NCBI GenBank assembly: GCA_963676905.2
Contig: CAXXVE010000001.1
Location: 2,232,001-2,296,000 of the forward strand
Direction: 5' to 3'
From: Oceanispirochaeta sp963676905
GTDB taxonomy: Bacteria > Spirochaetota > Spirochaetia > DSM-2461
Length of the DNA: 64,000 bases
Of the stretch, positions 8,135-16,531 are shown piece after piece; position 1 is the first letter of the stretch, and the number at the start of each line of letters is the position of its first letter. The notes under the pieces are model-generated. The model saw nothing but the letters and a program-made list of their open reading frames with translations, was not told where the DNA came from and searched no databases. The position numbers and the translations under genes are program-made.

Positions 8135-9503
8135 ACATGATCACCAAAAGACCTTTGAGTCTGATTCAATAGGAAAGCTGCTGCTTAAAATGTCCATTCC
8201 CGCCACAGTGGGGATGCTTGTAAACGCCCTCTACAACCTTGTGGATACAATCTTTGTAGGGCAGGGTGTGGGGCCAATGGGCATTGCCGGTCTGACGGTT
8301 GCCCTGCCTATACAGGCTCTGATAGGGGCAGTCGGTATCTCCTTCGGTACGGGAGCCGCTTCAATAATATCCCGGCGTCTTGGAGAGAAAAGGCCCGATG
8401 AGGCTGCCAGGACTGCGGTCAATGCCTTTACCCTGGCTTTCATTTTCAGCGTTCTAATCATTTTTATAGGTGAAGTATTTATTGAGGAACTGCTGATTAT
8501 CTTCGGTGCCACTGAGAAAATCCTTCCCTATGGTAGGGAGTATCTGCAGGTCATTCTGATCGGTGCCTTTTTTCTGTCGGCCTCCATGGTGGGGAACAAC
8601 GTTTCCCGAGCCGAGGGGCAGCCCAGAATAGCCATGCTCAGCATGGTCATCGGAGCAGGTCTGAATATCATCCTCGATCCCATCTTTATTTTTGCATTTG
8701 GCATGGGAATCCGGGGTGCGGCTATCGCGACTGTGGTCAGCCAGTTCTGTTCCTTTCTCTTTATTATGCGTTTCATGATCCAGGGAAAGAGCCATCTGCC
8801 CCTGAAGTTAAGCTACATAAAGCTTCATTTCTCCACTGTTAAGGAGATCAATACCCTGGGACTTCCGGCACTTGTGAGACAGGGTGGGATGAGCGTTCTG
8901 GCTCTTGTTATCAATAACGTACTTCGCCACTACGGCGGAGATTTCGGAATAGCGACCTACGGTATGATGAACAGACTCTTTATGTTTGTTCTGATGCCCA
9001 TCTTCGGTACTGTACAGGGGTACCAGCCCATCGCAGGCTACAGTTATGGAGCCAGACTTGTAAATCGCCTCAGCGAGGTGAATAAAAAGGCACTCCTCGT
9101 GACAAGCACCATGAGTTTTATCGGATTCCTTTTCCTTCAGATCATGGCGGGACTCCTTATCCGGATGTTTACCTCCGACGCCACCCTTATAGAGATGGCT
9201 GTTCCCGCCCTCAGGACAGGATCTGCAGCAATCTTCCTGCTGGGAGTCCAGGTCATCTGTTCGACCTATTTTATGACCGTGGGCAAAGCTTTCCCCGCTT
9301 TCTTCCTGAGTCTTTCAAGGCAGTTTATCTTCCTTATCCCCCTGGTTCTGATACTGCCCGGTTTCTTCGGTCTTCCGGGAATCTGGTTCGCCCTTCCTCT
9401 GGCTGACCTGCTGGCTACAGCAGTCACTGTAATCTGGTTTCTGGTGAGCTGGCACAGGACAAAGCACCAGATGCTGCAGGAGATGGCGCCTCTTCAGGCA
9501 TAA
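8127..9503 (+). CDS. MATE-family multidrug efflux transporter
   Basis: A 458-residue membrane protein of the MATE family (NorM/DinF-like) with about 12 hydrophobic segments in two related halves. It begins with the family-typical PATVGMLVNALYNLVDTIFVGQGVG, and further motifs are RAEGQPRIAM and GMMNRLFMFVLMPIFGTVQGYQPIAGYSYGA. The start ATG at 8127 overlaps the marR stop and follows GGGAGA at 8115-8120. An in-frame start at 8106 is less likely. Family members expel cationic drugs or dyes using a Na+ or H+ gradient. Co-transcription with marR implies inducible efflux. Confidence 0.92.
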   Translation: MSEHDHQKTFESDSIGKLLLKMSIPATVGMLVNALYNLVDTIFVGQGVGPMGIAGLTVALPIQALIGAVGISFGTGAASIISRRLGEKRPDEAARTAVNAFTLAFIFSVLIIFIGEVFIEELLIIFGATEKILPYGREYLQVILIGAFFLSASMVGNNVSRAEGQPRIAMLSMVIGAGLNIILDPIFIFAFGMGIRGAAIATVVSQFCSFLFIMRFMIQGKSHLPLKLSYIKLHFSTVKEINTLGLPALVRQGGMSVLALVINNVLRHYGGDFGIATYGMMNRLFMFVLMPIFGTVQGYQPIAGYSYGARLVNRLSEVNKKALLVTSTMSFIGFLFLQIMAGLLIRMFTSDATLIEMAVPALRTGSAAIFLLGVQVICSTYFMTVGKAFPAFFLSLSRQFIFLIPLVLILPGFFGLPGIWFALPLADLLATAVTVIWFLVSWHRTKHQMLQEMAPLQA

Positions 9504-9520
9504 ACTTCCATATCTGTCAG

Positions 9521-9546
9521 CCTGCCTGTATTTCAGGCAGGTTTTT
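9521..9546 (+). terminator. Rho-independent terminator of the marR-MATE operon
   Basis: CCTGCCTG (9521-9528) pairs with CAGGCAGG (9534-9541) around a five-base loop, followed by TTTTT at 9542-9546. It lies 17 bases after the MATE stop codon. Confidence 0.85.
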
Positions 9547-9607
9547 CAGGGGGACAGTAAGCCGGGAAGGACTTTTGTTTTTCCCTTTTCTGCTTTAATA
9601 TGGGGTC

Positions 9608-10096
9608 ATGAAAAAGACCTTCCTGATTTCACTTCTTATACTAACTCCTTTTTTTATCTTCTCAGAAGATTCCGTTCCTGCTGCATCTGCTGGTGAAAAG
9701 GCTTCTGAGGAGCTCTCTTTTCTTGCCTCCCATCTGGGCCTGTCCCTTGCCGAGGCTGTTGAGAAAGAAGGGCTCCCTGCCGAGATGTACTCCCTGAGGG
9801 GCCCCTCGGCCGGGCAGGATTCAGTGGTCTTCTACTACTCTGACAGAATCTCCCTCTACTGGACCGAATCCCATGTATGGCAGGTCCGTATCGATTCCGG
9901 GTACTCCTCGGATGAGGATGTTCTTAAAATGGGGATGACTAGAAGCGAAATCAGCTCTCTTCTGGGTGCTCCTGATCTGGAGGAGACGGACTTTGTTATC
10001 TATACCCTGCCCCAGAGGGTCTATCCTGTGGCGGCGGCATTTTACTTTGATAATAACAGGTTGAAAGACCTCTATGTCTACAGGAGTGATTTCTAG
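9608..10096 (+). CDS. Exported protein with a BamE/SmpA-like motif
   Basis: A 162-residue protein with a signal peptide (MKKTFLISLLILTPFFIFS). Near the C-terminus it has GMTRSEISSLLGAPD followed by beta-strand sequence ending in AAAFYFDNNRLKDLYVY. This resembles the small SmpA/BamE-type fold used in outer-membrane and periplasmic proteins. The rest is unrecognised. Its stop codon (TAG) is directly followed by the ATG of the AroDE gene, so the two are transcribed together, although no functional link is obvious. The function is unknown. Confidence 0.7.
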   Translation: MKKTFLISLLILTPFFIFSEDSVPAASAGEKASEELSFLASHLGLSLAEAVEKEGLPAEMYSLRGPSAGQDSVVFYYSDRISLYWTESHVWQVRIDSGYSSDEDVLKMGMTRSEISSLLGAPDLEETDFVIYTLPQRVYPVAAAFYFDNNRLKDLYVYRSDF

Positions 10097-11560
10097 ATGA
10101 ATAAGCTCTGCCTGACCCTCTGCCGGAGAACCCTGGCTGAAAACCTCAAGGATCTGAAGGAGAGCGCTCCCGATCTGGCGGAACTCAGGATTGATCTCCT
10201 TGATCCTGTGGAGTATGACGAAATCGCTTCATTCCCGTCCCGCGCGGGGCTGCCTGTGATTCTGACCTGCCGCAAGAGCATTGACGGTGGAGAGTGGACC
10301 GGGAGCGGCGAAGACAGGGAAAAACTCCTTCTTGAGGCCATGGAGGGGGACTTCAGCTTTGTGGACCTGGAAGAGGATGAGACCTCTCTTGCCCTGGAGC
10401 AGCGGGCCGTTGAAAGAAGGATTAAAATCATCCGTTCCTTCCATGACTTCAAGGCGGTTCCGTCTGATCTGGAAGAGCGCCTTGAGTCGATGGTGAGCCG
10501 GGGAGATCTTGTAAAAGCCGCGGTAATGCCAAAGGGAATTGCCGATCTTCTGACTCTGTTCCGCACAGGACAGTCCTGGCAGAGCAAACACTCCGGTGAG
10601 GATAATCTGATCCTTCTGGGAATGGGAGCCTATGGTGTTCCCAGCAGGGTCCTTGCCCGGCGGATGGGCAGCTTTCTGACCTTCTGCTCTCCCGAAGCGG
10701 CGGAGGCGGCGCCGGGGCATATGAGCTGGAAGGTTCTTCACGACCTTTACAGGGTTCCTCTTGTGGATGATGAAACAAAGATATTCGGGATCATCGGAAA
10801 TCCGGTGCTCCATACCCGCTCTCCCCATATCCATAATCCCGGATTCCATGCCCTTGGTTTCAACGGGGTCTATGTCCCCTTTACTGTGGATGATCTTTCA
10901 GCCTTTATGGAGCTGGCGGAAACTCTTGATATCAGGGGATTCTCGGTAACCGTTCCCCATAAGCTTGGGATCAGAGAGTTTCTTGACAGAGAAGATTCTG
11001 CGGTAAAGGCCATCTCTTCATGCAACACAGTTGTTAAAACCGATAGAGGCTGGGAGGGGTTCAACACCGATGCTCCCGGGTTTATTAAACCTCTTCTTCA
11101 GCGGTTTCCTGAAGGCCTTGAGGGGAAACGCACTGCTGTTATCGGAGCCGGGGGGGCTGCCAGGGCGGTGGTCTATGCACTCCTCCGGGAGGGGTGCGAG
11201 GTGAGTATTTTCAACAGGACAAAGAGCCGTGCGGAAGGTCTTGCTGCCGAACTGGGCGGCCGGGGGGCATCTCTTGAAGATCTAGAGACTGAGATTTCAT
11301 CTGATGACGGGCAGAGAGGGTATGACCTTCTGATTCAGACAAGTTCTGTGGGAATGCATGGAGCAGAGGGAAATCCTGTTCCCTTTTACAGTTTTACAGG
11401 GGACGAACTGGTTTACGATATTATCTATACTCCCCCTGTGACCCTGTTAATGGAAAAAGCTCTGGAGGCGGGGGCTGAGGTTCTGGGCGGGATGCCCATG
11501 CTCAAGGCCCAGGGGGCGGAGCAGTTCCGCCTCTTTACAGGAGAAGATCTCCCCGATTGA
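10097..11560 (+). CDS. aroDE: Bifunctional 3-dehydroquinate dehydratase (type I) / shikimate dehydrogenase
   Basis: A 487-residue fusion catalysing steps three and four of the shikimate pathway. Residues 1-225 are a type I dehydroquinase with catalytic H116 (SFHDF) and Schiff-base K140 (LVKAAVMPK). Residues 227-487 are a shikimate dehydrogenase with substrate-binding NPVLHTRSPHIHN, catalytic K289 (VTVPHK), D325 (NTDAPG) and the NADP site GAGGAARA (350-357). The order matches plant-type and some bacterial AroDE fusions. All catalytic residues are present, so both activities are expected in the cytoplasm. It starts immediately after the preceding stop codon. Confidence 0.93.
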   Translation: MNKLCLTLCRRTLAENLKDLKESAPDLAELRIDLLDPVEYDEIASFPSRAGLPVILTCRKSIDGGEWTGSGEDREKLLLEAMEGDFSFVDLEEDETSLALEQRAVERRIKIIRSFHDFKAVPSDLEERLESMVSRGDLVKAAVMPKGIADLLTLFRTGQSWQSKHSGEDNLILLGMGAYGVPSRVLARRMGSFLTFCSPEAAEAAPGHMSWKVLHDLYRVPLVDDETKIFGIIGNPVLHTRSPHIHNPGFHALGFNGVYVPFTVDDLSAFMELAETLDIRGFSVTVPHKLGIREFLDREDSAVKAISSCNTVVKTDRGWEGFNTDAPGFIKPLLQRFPEGLEGKRTAVIGAGGAARAVVYALLREGCEVSIFNRTKSRAEGLAAELGGRGASLEDLETEISSDDGQRGYDLLIQTSSVGMHGAEGNPVPFYSFTGDELVYDIIYTPPVTLLMEKALEAGAEVLGGMPMLKAQGAEQFRLFTGEDLPD

Positions 11561-11620
11561 ACCCTCCAGGGGCTGCATGGCCGGCTGGCTTATTCAGCCT
11601 GACAGGAGAGTCCTTGAAAA

Positions 11621-11791
11621 TCAGTAGTTGATGGAGGTCATCAACAGTATCATGATGGCGCAGAACATTACGCCTCCCAGAGCTACAAGGGAGGTGGCGC
11701 TGATCAGAAATTTATCCAGTCCTGAGAAATCGCTGACTCTCTTCTTACGCTCTTTTTTTGCCGCACTTTTTTTTGCAGTAGTATTTGCCAT
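11621..11791 (-). CDS. Small single-pass membrane protein, 56 residues
   Basis: A short minus-strand gene between the AroDE gene and gcvT. The ATG at 11791-11789 is preceded by GAGG five bases upstream. The N-terminus is strongly basic (KKSAAKKERKKR), followed by a soluble stretch and one hydrophobic segment (about residues 27-52: LISATSLVALGGVMFC...). The basic tail should be cytoplasmic. No family is recognised. The clean ribosome binding site and the positive-inside layout argue that it is real, but it is short and the other strand is also open here. Confidence 0.55.
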   Translation of the reverse strand: MANTTAKKSAAKKERKKRVSDFSGLDKFLISATSLVALGGVMFCAIMILLMTSINY

Positions 11792-12029
11792 GTATACCTC
11801 AAAGTTTGAAAATCAACCCATTCTAGCCTATTTTTTAATCTGATGGAATTACCGGCAGGCTCCTGATCATTGAAGTTTTCTTACAATAATGTATCCAAGG
11901 TGGTGGATTGTTGATCATTTATCATCATTTCAGCCCTGTTTATTGCTAAAAACATAAATATAATTTAAATATATTGGAGTATTCATTAATAAGTAATATT
12001 CTAATTGTAGAAAACCTAAGGGGTCAGAC

Positions 12030-13130
12030 ATGTTGAAGACTGTTTTGAATTCTTTCCACAAAGATGCGGGTGCCCGACTTGTGGAGTATGCCGGATGGGA
12101 GATGCCTCTCTACTATACTCCCGGTGCAACCGAGGAACACAGGATTGTCCGCCGGAGTGCGGGACTCTTCGATGTAAGCCATATGGGCCGTTTCAGAATT
12201 CAGGGCCCCGGAAGCGAAGCCTTTCTGGACCATCTTATAACAAGTTCAGTCAAATCTCTTGAACCCGGCCGATCGGGATACGGAATCCTCTTAAAAGAAG
12301 ACGGCGGCATTATCGATGATATCTTCCTGTATCGTACAGCCAAAGATGATTTTACCCTTGTGGTGAATGCTTCCAACCTCAATAAGGACTGGGACTGGCT
12401 GAATAAGTTTGCAGGCGAATATGATCTGACCCTCAGCGACGAGTCTTCCCAGACGTCTCTTTTTGCCCTGCAGGGACCCCGGGTTATTCCCGTACTGGAA
12501 ACCCTGACAGGCTTCTCTCTTCAGGATGAGTGGGTCCGTTTCGGTGTTATGGACCTGACCCTCGACGGCATCCCCTTTATGGCGGGGCGTACAGGTTATA
12601 CAGGAGAGGACGGAGTGGAGATCTTTGTCGCCAATCCCCGGGCCCTGGAACTCTGGAACCTGATTCTGAGCCGGTTCTCTGAGCACTGCGAGATCAGTCC
12701 CTGCGGCCTTGCCTGCCGTGACAGTCTCCGTTTCGAACCCGGCTTTCCTCTCTACGGCCATGAGCTGAACGAGGATATTCTTCCTCCCGAAGCCCTGCTG
12801 AAATGGGCTTGTGATCTTGAGGGCGACTTTATAGGGAAAGAGGCTGTTACAGCCCTTCTGGAAAGGGGGCTTGAAAAGAAGCTTATAACCCTCTCCCTGA
12901 CAGAGAAAGGGGTGCCCCGTGAGGGATATGAGGTACTCGACTCAGAGGGGCAGATTATCGGGACTGTGGTGAGCGGACTCTATGCCCCCACGGTGGACAA
13001 GTACTGCGCCAATGCCTTTGTTCCTCCTGCCTACGCCAGAGCGGGAACGGAGATTCAAGTCTCCCTGAGGGGACGGGTCCGAAAGGCTGTTGTTGAAAAA
13101 CGCCCCCTCTACAGACCCAGTTACCGCTGA
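12030..13130 (+). CDS. gcvT: Aminomethyltransferase, glycine cleavage T protein
   Basis: A 366-residue protein of normal length for GcvT. It transfers the methylene group from aminomethyl-lipoyl-GcvH to tetrahydrofolate and releases ammonia. Family landmarks include EYAGWEMPLYY, GLFDVSHMGRF, RTGYTGEDGVEIF and the CRDSLRFEPGFPLYGHEL region that contains catalytic and folate-binding residues. The start is supported by AAGGGG seven bases upstream. It is the first gene of the gcvT-H-PA-PB operon. No glycine riboswitch is evident upstream. Confidence 0.96.
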   Translation: MLKTVLNSFHKDAGARLVEYAGWEMPLYYTPGATEEHRIVRRSAGLFDVSHMGRFRIQGPGSEAFLDHLITSSVKSLEPGRSGYGILLKEDGGIIDDIFLYRTAKDDFTLVVNASNLNKDWDWLNKFAGEYDLTLSDESSQTSLFALQGPRVIPVLETLTGFSLQDEWVRFGVMDLTLDGIPFMAGRTGYTGEDGVEIFVANPRALELWNLILSRFSEHCEISPCGLACRDSLRFEPGFPLYGHELNEDILPPEALLKWACDLEGDFIGKEAVTALLERGLEKKLITLSLTEKGVPREGYEVLDSEGQIIGTVVSGLYAPTVDKYCANAFVPPAYARAGTEIQVSLRGRVRKAVVEKRPLYRPSYR

Positions 13131-13244
13131 TCCCTGTTTCAGCCCGGGCGGGGCCGAATTGTTTATATACCTGAAACTGTTTATACAGATATAATATGAG
13201 AAATTACATGCTCCCCGAACCTGGGGGAATCAAGGAGTGAATCT

Positions 13245-13619
13245 ATGGAAATCAGATATTCAAAAACCCATGAGTGGGCAGCTAAAGACGGGGACCTCTA
13301 CATCTGCGGCCTCAGTGAGTATGCCCAGGAGAAGGTCGGGGACGTAGTGTTTGTCGAGCTTCCCGAAACCGGCGCGGAAGTGGAGCAGGGCGCTCCCTTC
13401 GGAGTTATTGAGTCCGTCAAGGCTGCCAATGACCTCTACTCTCCCATTAATGGAGAGGTCGCCGAGGTGAATGATGCCCTTGAAGATGAGCCTGAACTTG
13501 TAAACTCATCTCCCCTTAAAGACGGATGGATCTGCAAAATCAAATGCAGTGATGACAGTTTCAGCTCCCTTATGAGCGCCGACGAATACGAGGCTTATCT
13601 GAAAGAACAGGAAGACTGA
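13245..13619 (+). CDS. gcvH: Glycine cleavage system H protein
   Basis: A 124-residue lipoyl carrier protein. The lipoylated lysine is K59 in IESVKAANDLYSP, and the flanking pattern (THEWA near the N-terminus, SPINGEVAEVN, DGWICKIK) is standard. It shuttles the aminomethyl group between the P and T proteins and is reoxidised by dihydrolipoyl dehydrogenase, whose gene is not in the window. AAGGAG lies upstream of the ATG. It is 114 bases after gcvT and 92 bases before gcvPA. Confidence 0.97.
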   Translation: MEIRYSKTHEWAAKDGDLYICGLSEYAQEKVGDVVFVELPETGAEVEQGAPFGVIESVKAANDLYSPINGEVAEVNDALEDEPELVNSSPLKDGWICKIKCSDDSFSSLMSADEYEAYLKEQED

Positions 13620-13648
13620 TTTTCTGTAATACATATTCGGACTGAAAT

Positions 13649-13681
13649 CTCCCGGTAGCCCTGACACCGGTCCTCCGGGAG
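13649..13681. other. Intercistronic hairpin between gcvH and gcvPA
   Basis: CTCCCGG (13649-13655) pairs with CCGGGAG (13675-13681), with further pairing possible inside the loop. No T-run follows, so it is more likely an mRNA-stabilising or attenuating element that could adjust the amount of H protein relative to P protein. Confidence 0.4.
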
Positions 13682-13711
13682 CTTTGAAATATTGATTTTG
13701 AGGTTGGTAAA

Positions 13712-15070
13712 GTGAGTTATATTCCCCATACAGAGGGTGACCGGCTTAAAATGCTGGAGCAGCTTGGTATAAAAACGGTGGAGGACCTCTTCCGTGATAT
13801 TCCCGCGAGCTGCCGTTATCCCGAAATTGATCTTCCCGACGGACTGTCGGAGATGGAAGTCAAGGCAAGACTGAAGGCCCTGGCCGGCAGAAACAAGAGC
13901 TCCGAAGAGGGGCTGTGGTTCCTGGGCGGCGGCCTCTACCGGCATTTCATCCCCTCCGTGGTGGATGCGGTCCTTTCGAGAGGGGAGTTCTTTACAGCCT
14001 ATACCCCCTATCAGCCCGAGGTTTCCCAGGGAACCCTGCAGGCTGTCTTCGAGTTTCAGACAATGGTGGCCGAACTCTACGGCATGGAGGTTGTCAACGC
14101 CTCCCACTATGACGGTGCCGCCGCCATGGCCGAGGCCGGGCTGATGGCCCTGCGCTGTAAACCGGGGCGGAAAGAGATTGTTCTGGACTCAGGGATTCAC
14201 CCCGAGTACATAGAAGTTATGGAAACCTACCTCGAGGGAAGCGATGCCTCTCTCAGAACAGGATCTCCCGATGAGAACTCCGCCTGCTTTATAACAGCCA
14301 ACCCCTCATTTACGGGAGAGATCCGGGACCTGAAGGCTCTTGCGGAAACTGCCCATACGGCGGGAGCCCTCTTTGTGGTTCACGCCGATCCGCTGGCCTG
14401 CGGCATTCTGGAGAGTCCCGGTGCCTGCGGCGCCGACATCGTTACAGGCGAGGGCCAGCCTCTGGGGATTCCCATGAGCTATGGCGGCCCCTCCCTGGGG
14501 CTCTTTGCCACCACAAAAAAACTGATCCGCAAGATGCCCGGACGGGTTGTGGGAATGACAAAGGACGGCTCCGGCCGGTCCGGATGTGTTCTTACCTTCA
14601 GCGCCCGGGAGCAGCACATCCGCCGGGAGAAGGCAACGAGTAATATCTGTTCCAACCAGGGGCTGATGGCCCTGGCCGCTGCTGTTTATATGGCGGCCAT
14701 GGGCAAGCAGGGAATCAGGGAGACGGCCCGGCTGATCTACAATAAAACAGCCTATGCCGCTTCTGTTCTGTCTGCTCTTGAGGGATTCTCCCTGAAGTCT
14801 GAAGGTCCGCTGTTCAGAGAGTTTGTGTTAAGCTGCCCCGGCAGCGCAGCCAGGATAGCCGGTATACTTCAGGAACGGGATATCTTTCCCGGTCTGGCCA
14901 TGAGCCGGTTTAAAAATACAGGCGGAGGCTGCTGCGGCGGGTCAGAGTGCTGCGGTGATGATGAACTTCTTGTCTGTGTGACAGAGTGCAATACAAAAAA
15001 CGAGATCGATCTTCTCGCTGCGGCCCTGAAAGACGCCGCTGCTGAAGCCGGCACCGGAAAGGAGGCATAA
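13712..15070 (+). CDS. gcvPA: Glycine dehydrogenase (decarboxylating) subunit 1
   Basis: A 452-residue N-terminal-type subunit of the split P protein. It begins YIPHTEGDRLKMLEQLG after a GTG start (13712-13714) and contains the typical YTPYQPEVSQGTLQAVFEFQT and REQHIRREKATSNICSNQGL blocks. With GcvPB it forms the PLP enzyme that decarboxylates glycine and loads the methylamine onto GcvH. A cysteine-rich stretch near the C-terminus (GGGCCGGSECCGDDE) is unusual and could bind metal, but this is speculation. It ends three bases before gcvPB. Confidence 0.95.
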   Translation: MSYIPHTEGDRLKMLEQLGIKTVEDLFRDIPASCRYPEIDLPDGLSEMEVKARLKALAGRNKSSEEGLWFLGGGLYRHFIPSVVDAVLSRGEFFTAYTPYQPEVSQGTLQAVFEFQTMVAELYGMEVVNASHYDGAAAMAEAGLMALRCKPGRKEIVLDSGIHPEYIEVMETYLEGSDASLRTGSPDENSACFITANPSFTGEIRDLKALAETAHTAGALFVVHADPLACGILESPGACGADIVTGEGQPLGIPMSYGGPSLGLFATTKKLIRKMPGRVVGMTKDGSGRSGCVLTFSAREQHIRREKATSNICSNQGLMALAAAVYMAAMGKQGIRETARLIYNKTAYAASVLSALEGFSLKSEGPLFREFVLSCPGSAARIAGILQERDIFPGLAMSRFKNTGGGCCGGSECCGDDELLVCVTECNTKNEIDLLAAALKDAAAEAGTGKEA

Positions 15071-15073
15071 GCC

Positions 15074-16531
15074 ATGGATCAGAATGCTATAAGCTCACTC
15101 TGGGACCTGAGCTCCCCCGGACGCCGTGTCGTCCAGCTGCCCGAATCGGATGTACCCGAGGCGGTCCTTCCGGACCATCTTAAAAGAACCGAAGACGCCG
15201 ATCTTCCTGAGGTAAGTGAACTGGATCTTATCCGTCACTATACAAGGCTCTCAACCCTGAACTACAGCATCGACACCCGGTTCTACCCTCTGGGATCATG
15301 TACCATGAAGTACAATCCCCGGATCAATGAGGTGACGGCCCGCATGGAGGGCTTTGCCGCCTCCCATCCCTATGCCCCGGAAGAGGCTGTACAGGGAAAC
15401 CTTGAACTGATGTACAGCCTTCAGGAAGGTCTGGCCGAGCTTGCCGGTTTCAAGGCCGTCAGCCTCCAGCCTGCCGCCGGTGCACACGGGGAACTTGCTG
15501 GTGTACTGATGATCAAGAAGTACCATGAAAGCCGCGGAGACAGTGGCCGGACAAGGTTCCTGATTCCCGACTCCGCCCACGGAACAAACCCCGCCTCTGT
15601 GGCCATGGCCGGATTCCAGGCTGTAGAGGTCCCCTCGGATGCGAGGGGGAATATCGATCTGCCCCGGCTGAAGGAACTCTGCGACGAAACTGTGGCGGGT
15701 ATCATGATCACCAACCCCAATACCCTGGGTCTTTTTGAGGAGCAGATCCTTCAGGTTATTGAGACAGTCCATGACTGCGGCGGCCTTGTCTACGGAGACG
15801 GAGCGAACCTCAATGCCATAATGGGGGTCGTCAGACCCGGAGACCTCGGATTCGATGTGATGCACTTCAACCTGCACAAGACCTTCAGTACTCCCCACGG
15901 CGGCGGAGGCCCCGGAGCGGGTCCTGTAGGAGCCGGTGAGACTCTCAGTGAGTTTCTTCCCGGACCCGTTGCCTGTGAAAAAGACTCCGGCAGGGGCTAT
16001 ACCCTGATGCAGCCGGCCCGGTCCATCGGACGCCTTAAGAGTTTCAACGGCAACTTCGGCGTACTTGTCAGGGCCTACACCTACTTTATTACCATGGGTG
16101 GGAACGGCCTCAGGGATGCCTCGGAGACCGCCGTTCTGGGTGCCAACTATCTTATGAGCCTTGTAAAGGACATCCTTCCTCCCTGGTATGACCGGAGCTG
16201 TATGCATGAGTTTGTTACTTCAGGTGAAAACCTGGCTGACGGAATTCATACAATGGACCTGGCCAAGCGGTTGATCGACTACGGTTTTCATCCCCCTACG
16301 GTCTACTTTCCCCTGATTGTTCCAGAGGCGCTGATGGTAGAACCCACCGAGACCGAGAGTATCGAGATCATGGACGCCTTTGCCGCTGCTCTCCGGAGCA
16401 TCGTTCAGGAGAGCGAGACAGACCCGGAGCTCCTCCATGAGGCACCCCACAGGGAGATGGTCTCACGGCTTGATGAGGTGATGGCTGTGAAAAAACCTGT
16501 TCTGAAGAGTATCAGAACAGAGAGACTCTGA
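15074..16531 (+). CDS. gcvPB: Glycine dehydrogenase (decarboxylating) subunit 2
   Basis: A 485-residue PLP-carrying subunit of the split P protein. The Schiff-base lysine is K269 in FNLHKTFSTPHGGGG, a glycine-rich loop typical of the family. FYPLGSCTMKYNPR and the PDSAHGTNPASVAMAGF stretch are further signatures. It is the last gene of the gcv operon. Its 3' end overlaps the convergent XPB-partner gene by 20 bases, and no terminator is visible between them, so antisense transcription across the overlap is possible. Confidence 0.96.
   Translation: MDQNAISSLWDLSSPGRRVVQLPESDVPEAVLPDHLKRTEDADLPEVSELDLIRHYTRLSTLNYSIDTRFYPLGSCTMKYNPRINEVTARMEGFAASHPYAPEEAVQGNLELMYSLQEGLAELAGFKAVSLQPAAGAHGELAGVLMIKKYHESRGDSGRTRFLIPDSAHGTNPASVAMAGFQAVEVPSDARGNIDLPRLKELCDETVAGIMITNPNTLGLFEEQILQVIETVHDCGGLVYGDGANLNAIMGVVRPGDLGFDVMHFNLHKTFSTPHGGGGPGAGPVGAGETLSEFLPGPVACEKDSGRGYTLMQPARSIGRLKSFNGNFGVLVRAYTYFITMGGNGLRDASETAVLGANYLMSLVKDILPPWYDRSCMHEFVTSGENLADGIHTMDLAKRLIDYGFHPPTVYFPLIVPEALMVEPTETESIEIMDAFAAALRSIVQESETDPELLHEAPHREMVSRLDEVMAVKKPVLKSIRTERL

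Noticed and set aside
11792..12029. Possible glycine riboswitch upstream of gcvT
   Set aside because: The spacer is AT-rich and shows no recognisable glycine-aptamer core or tandem structure.
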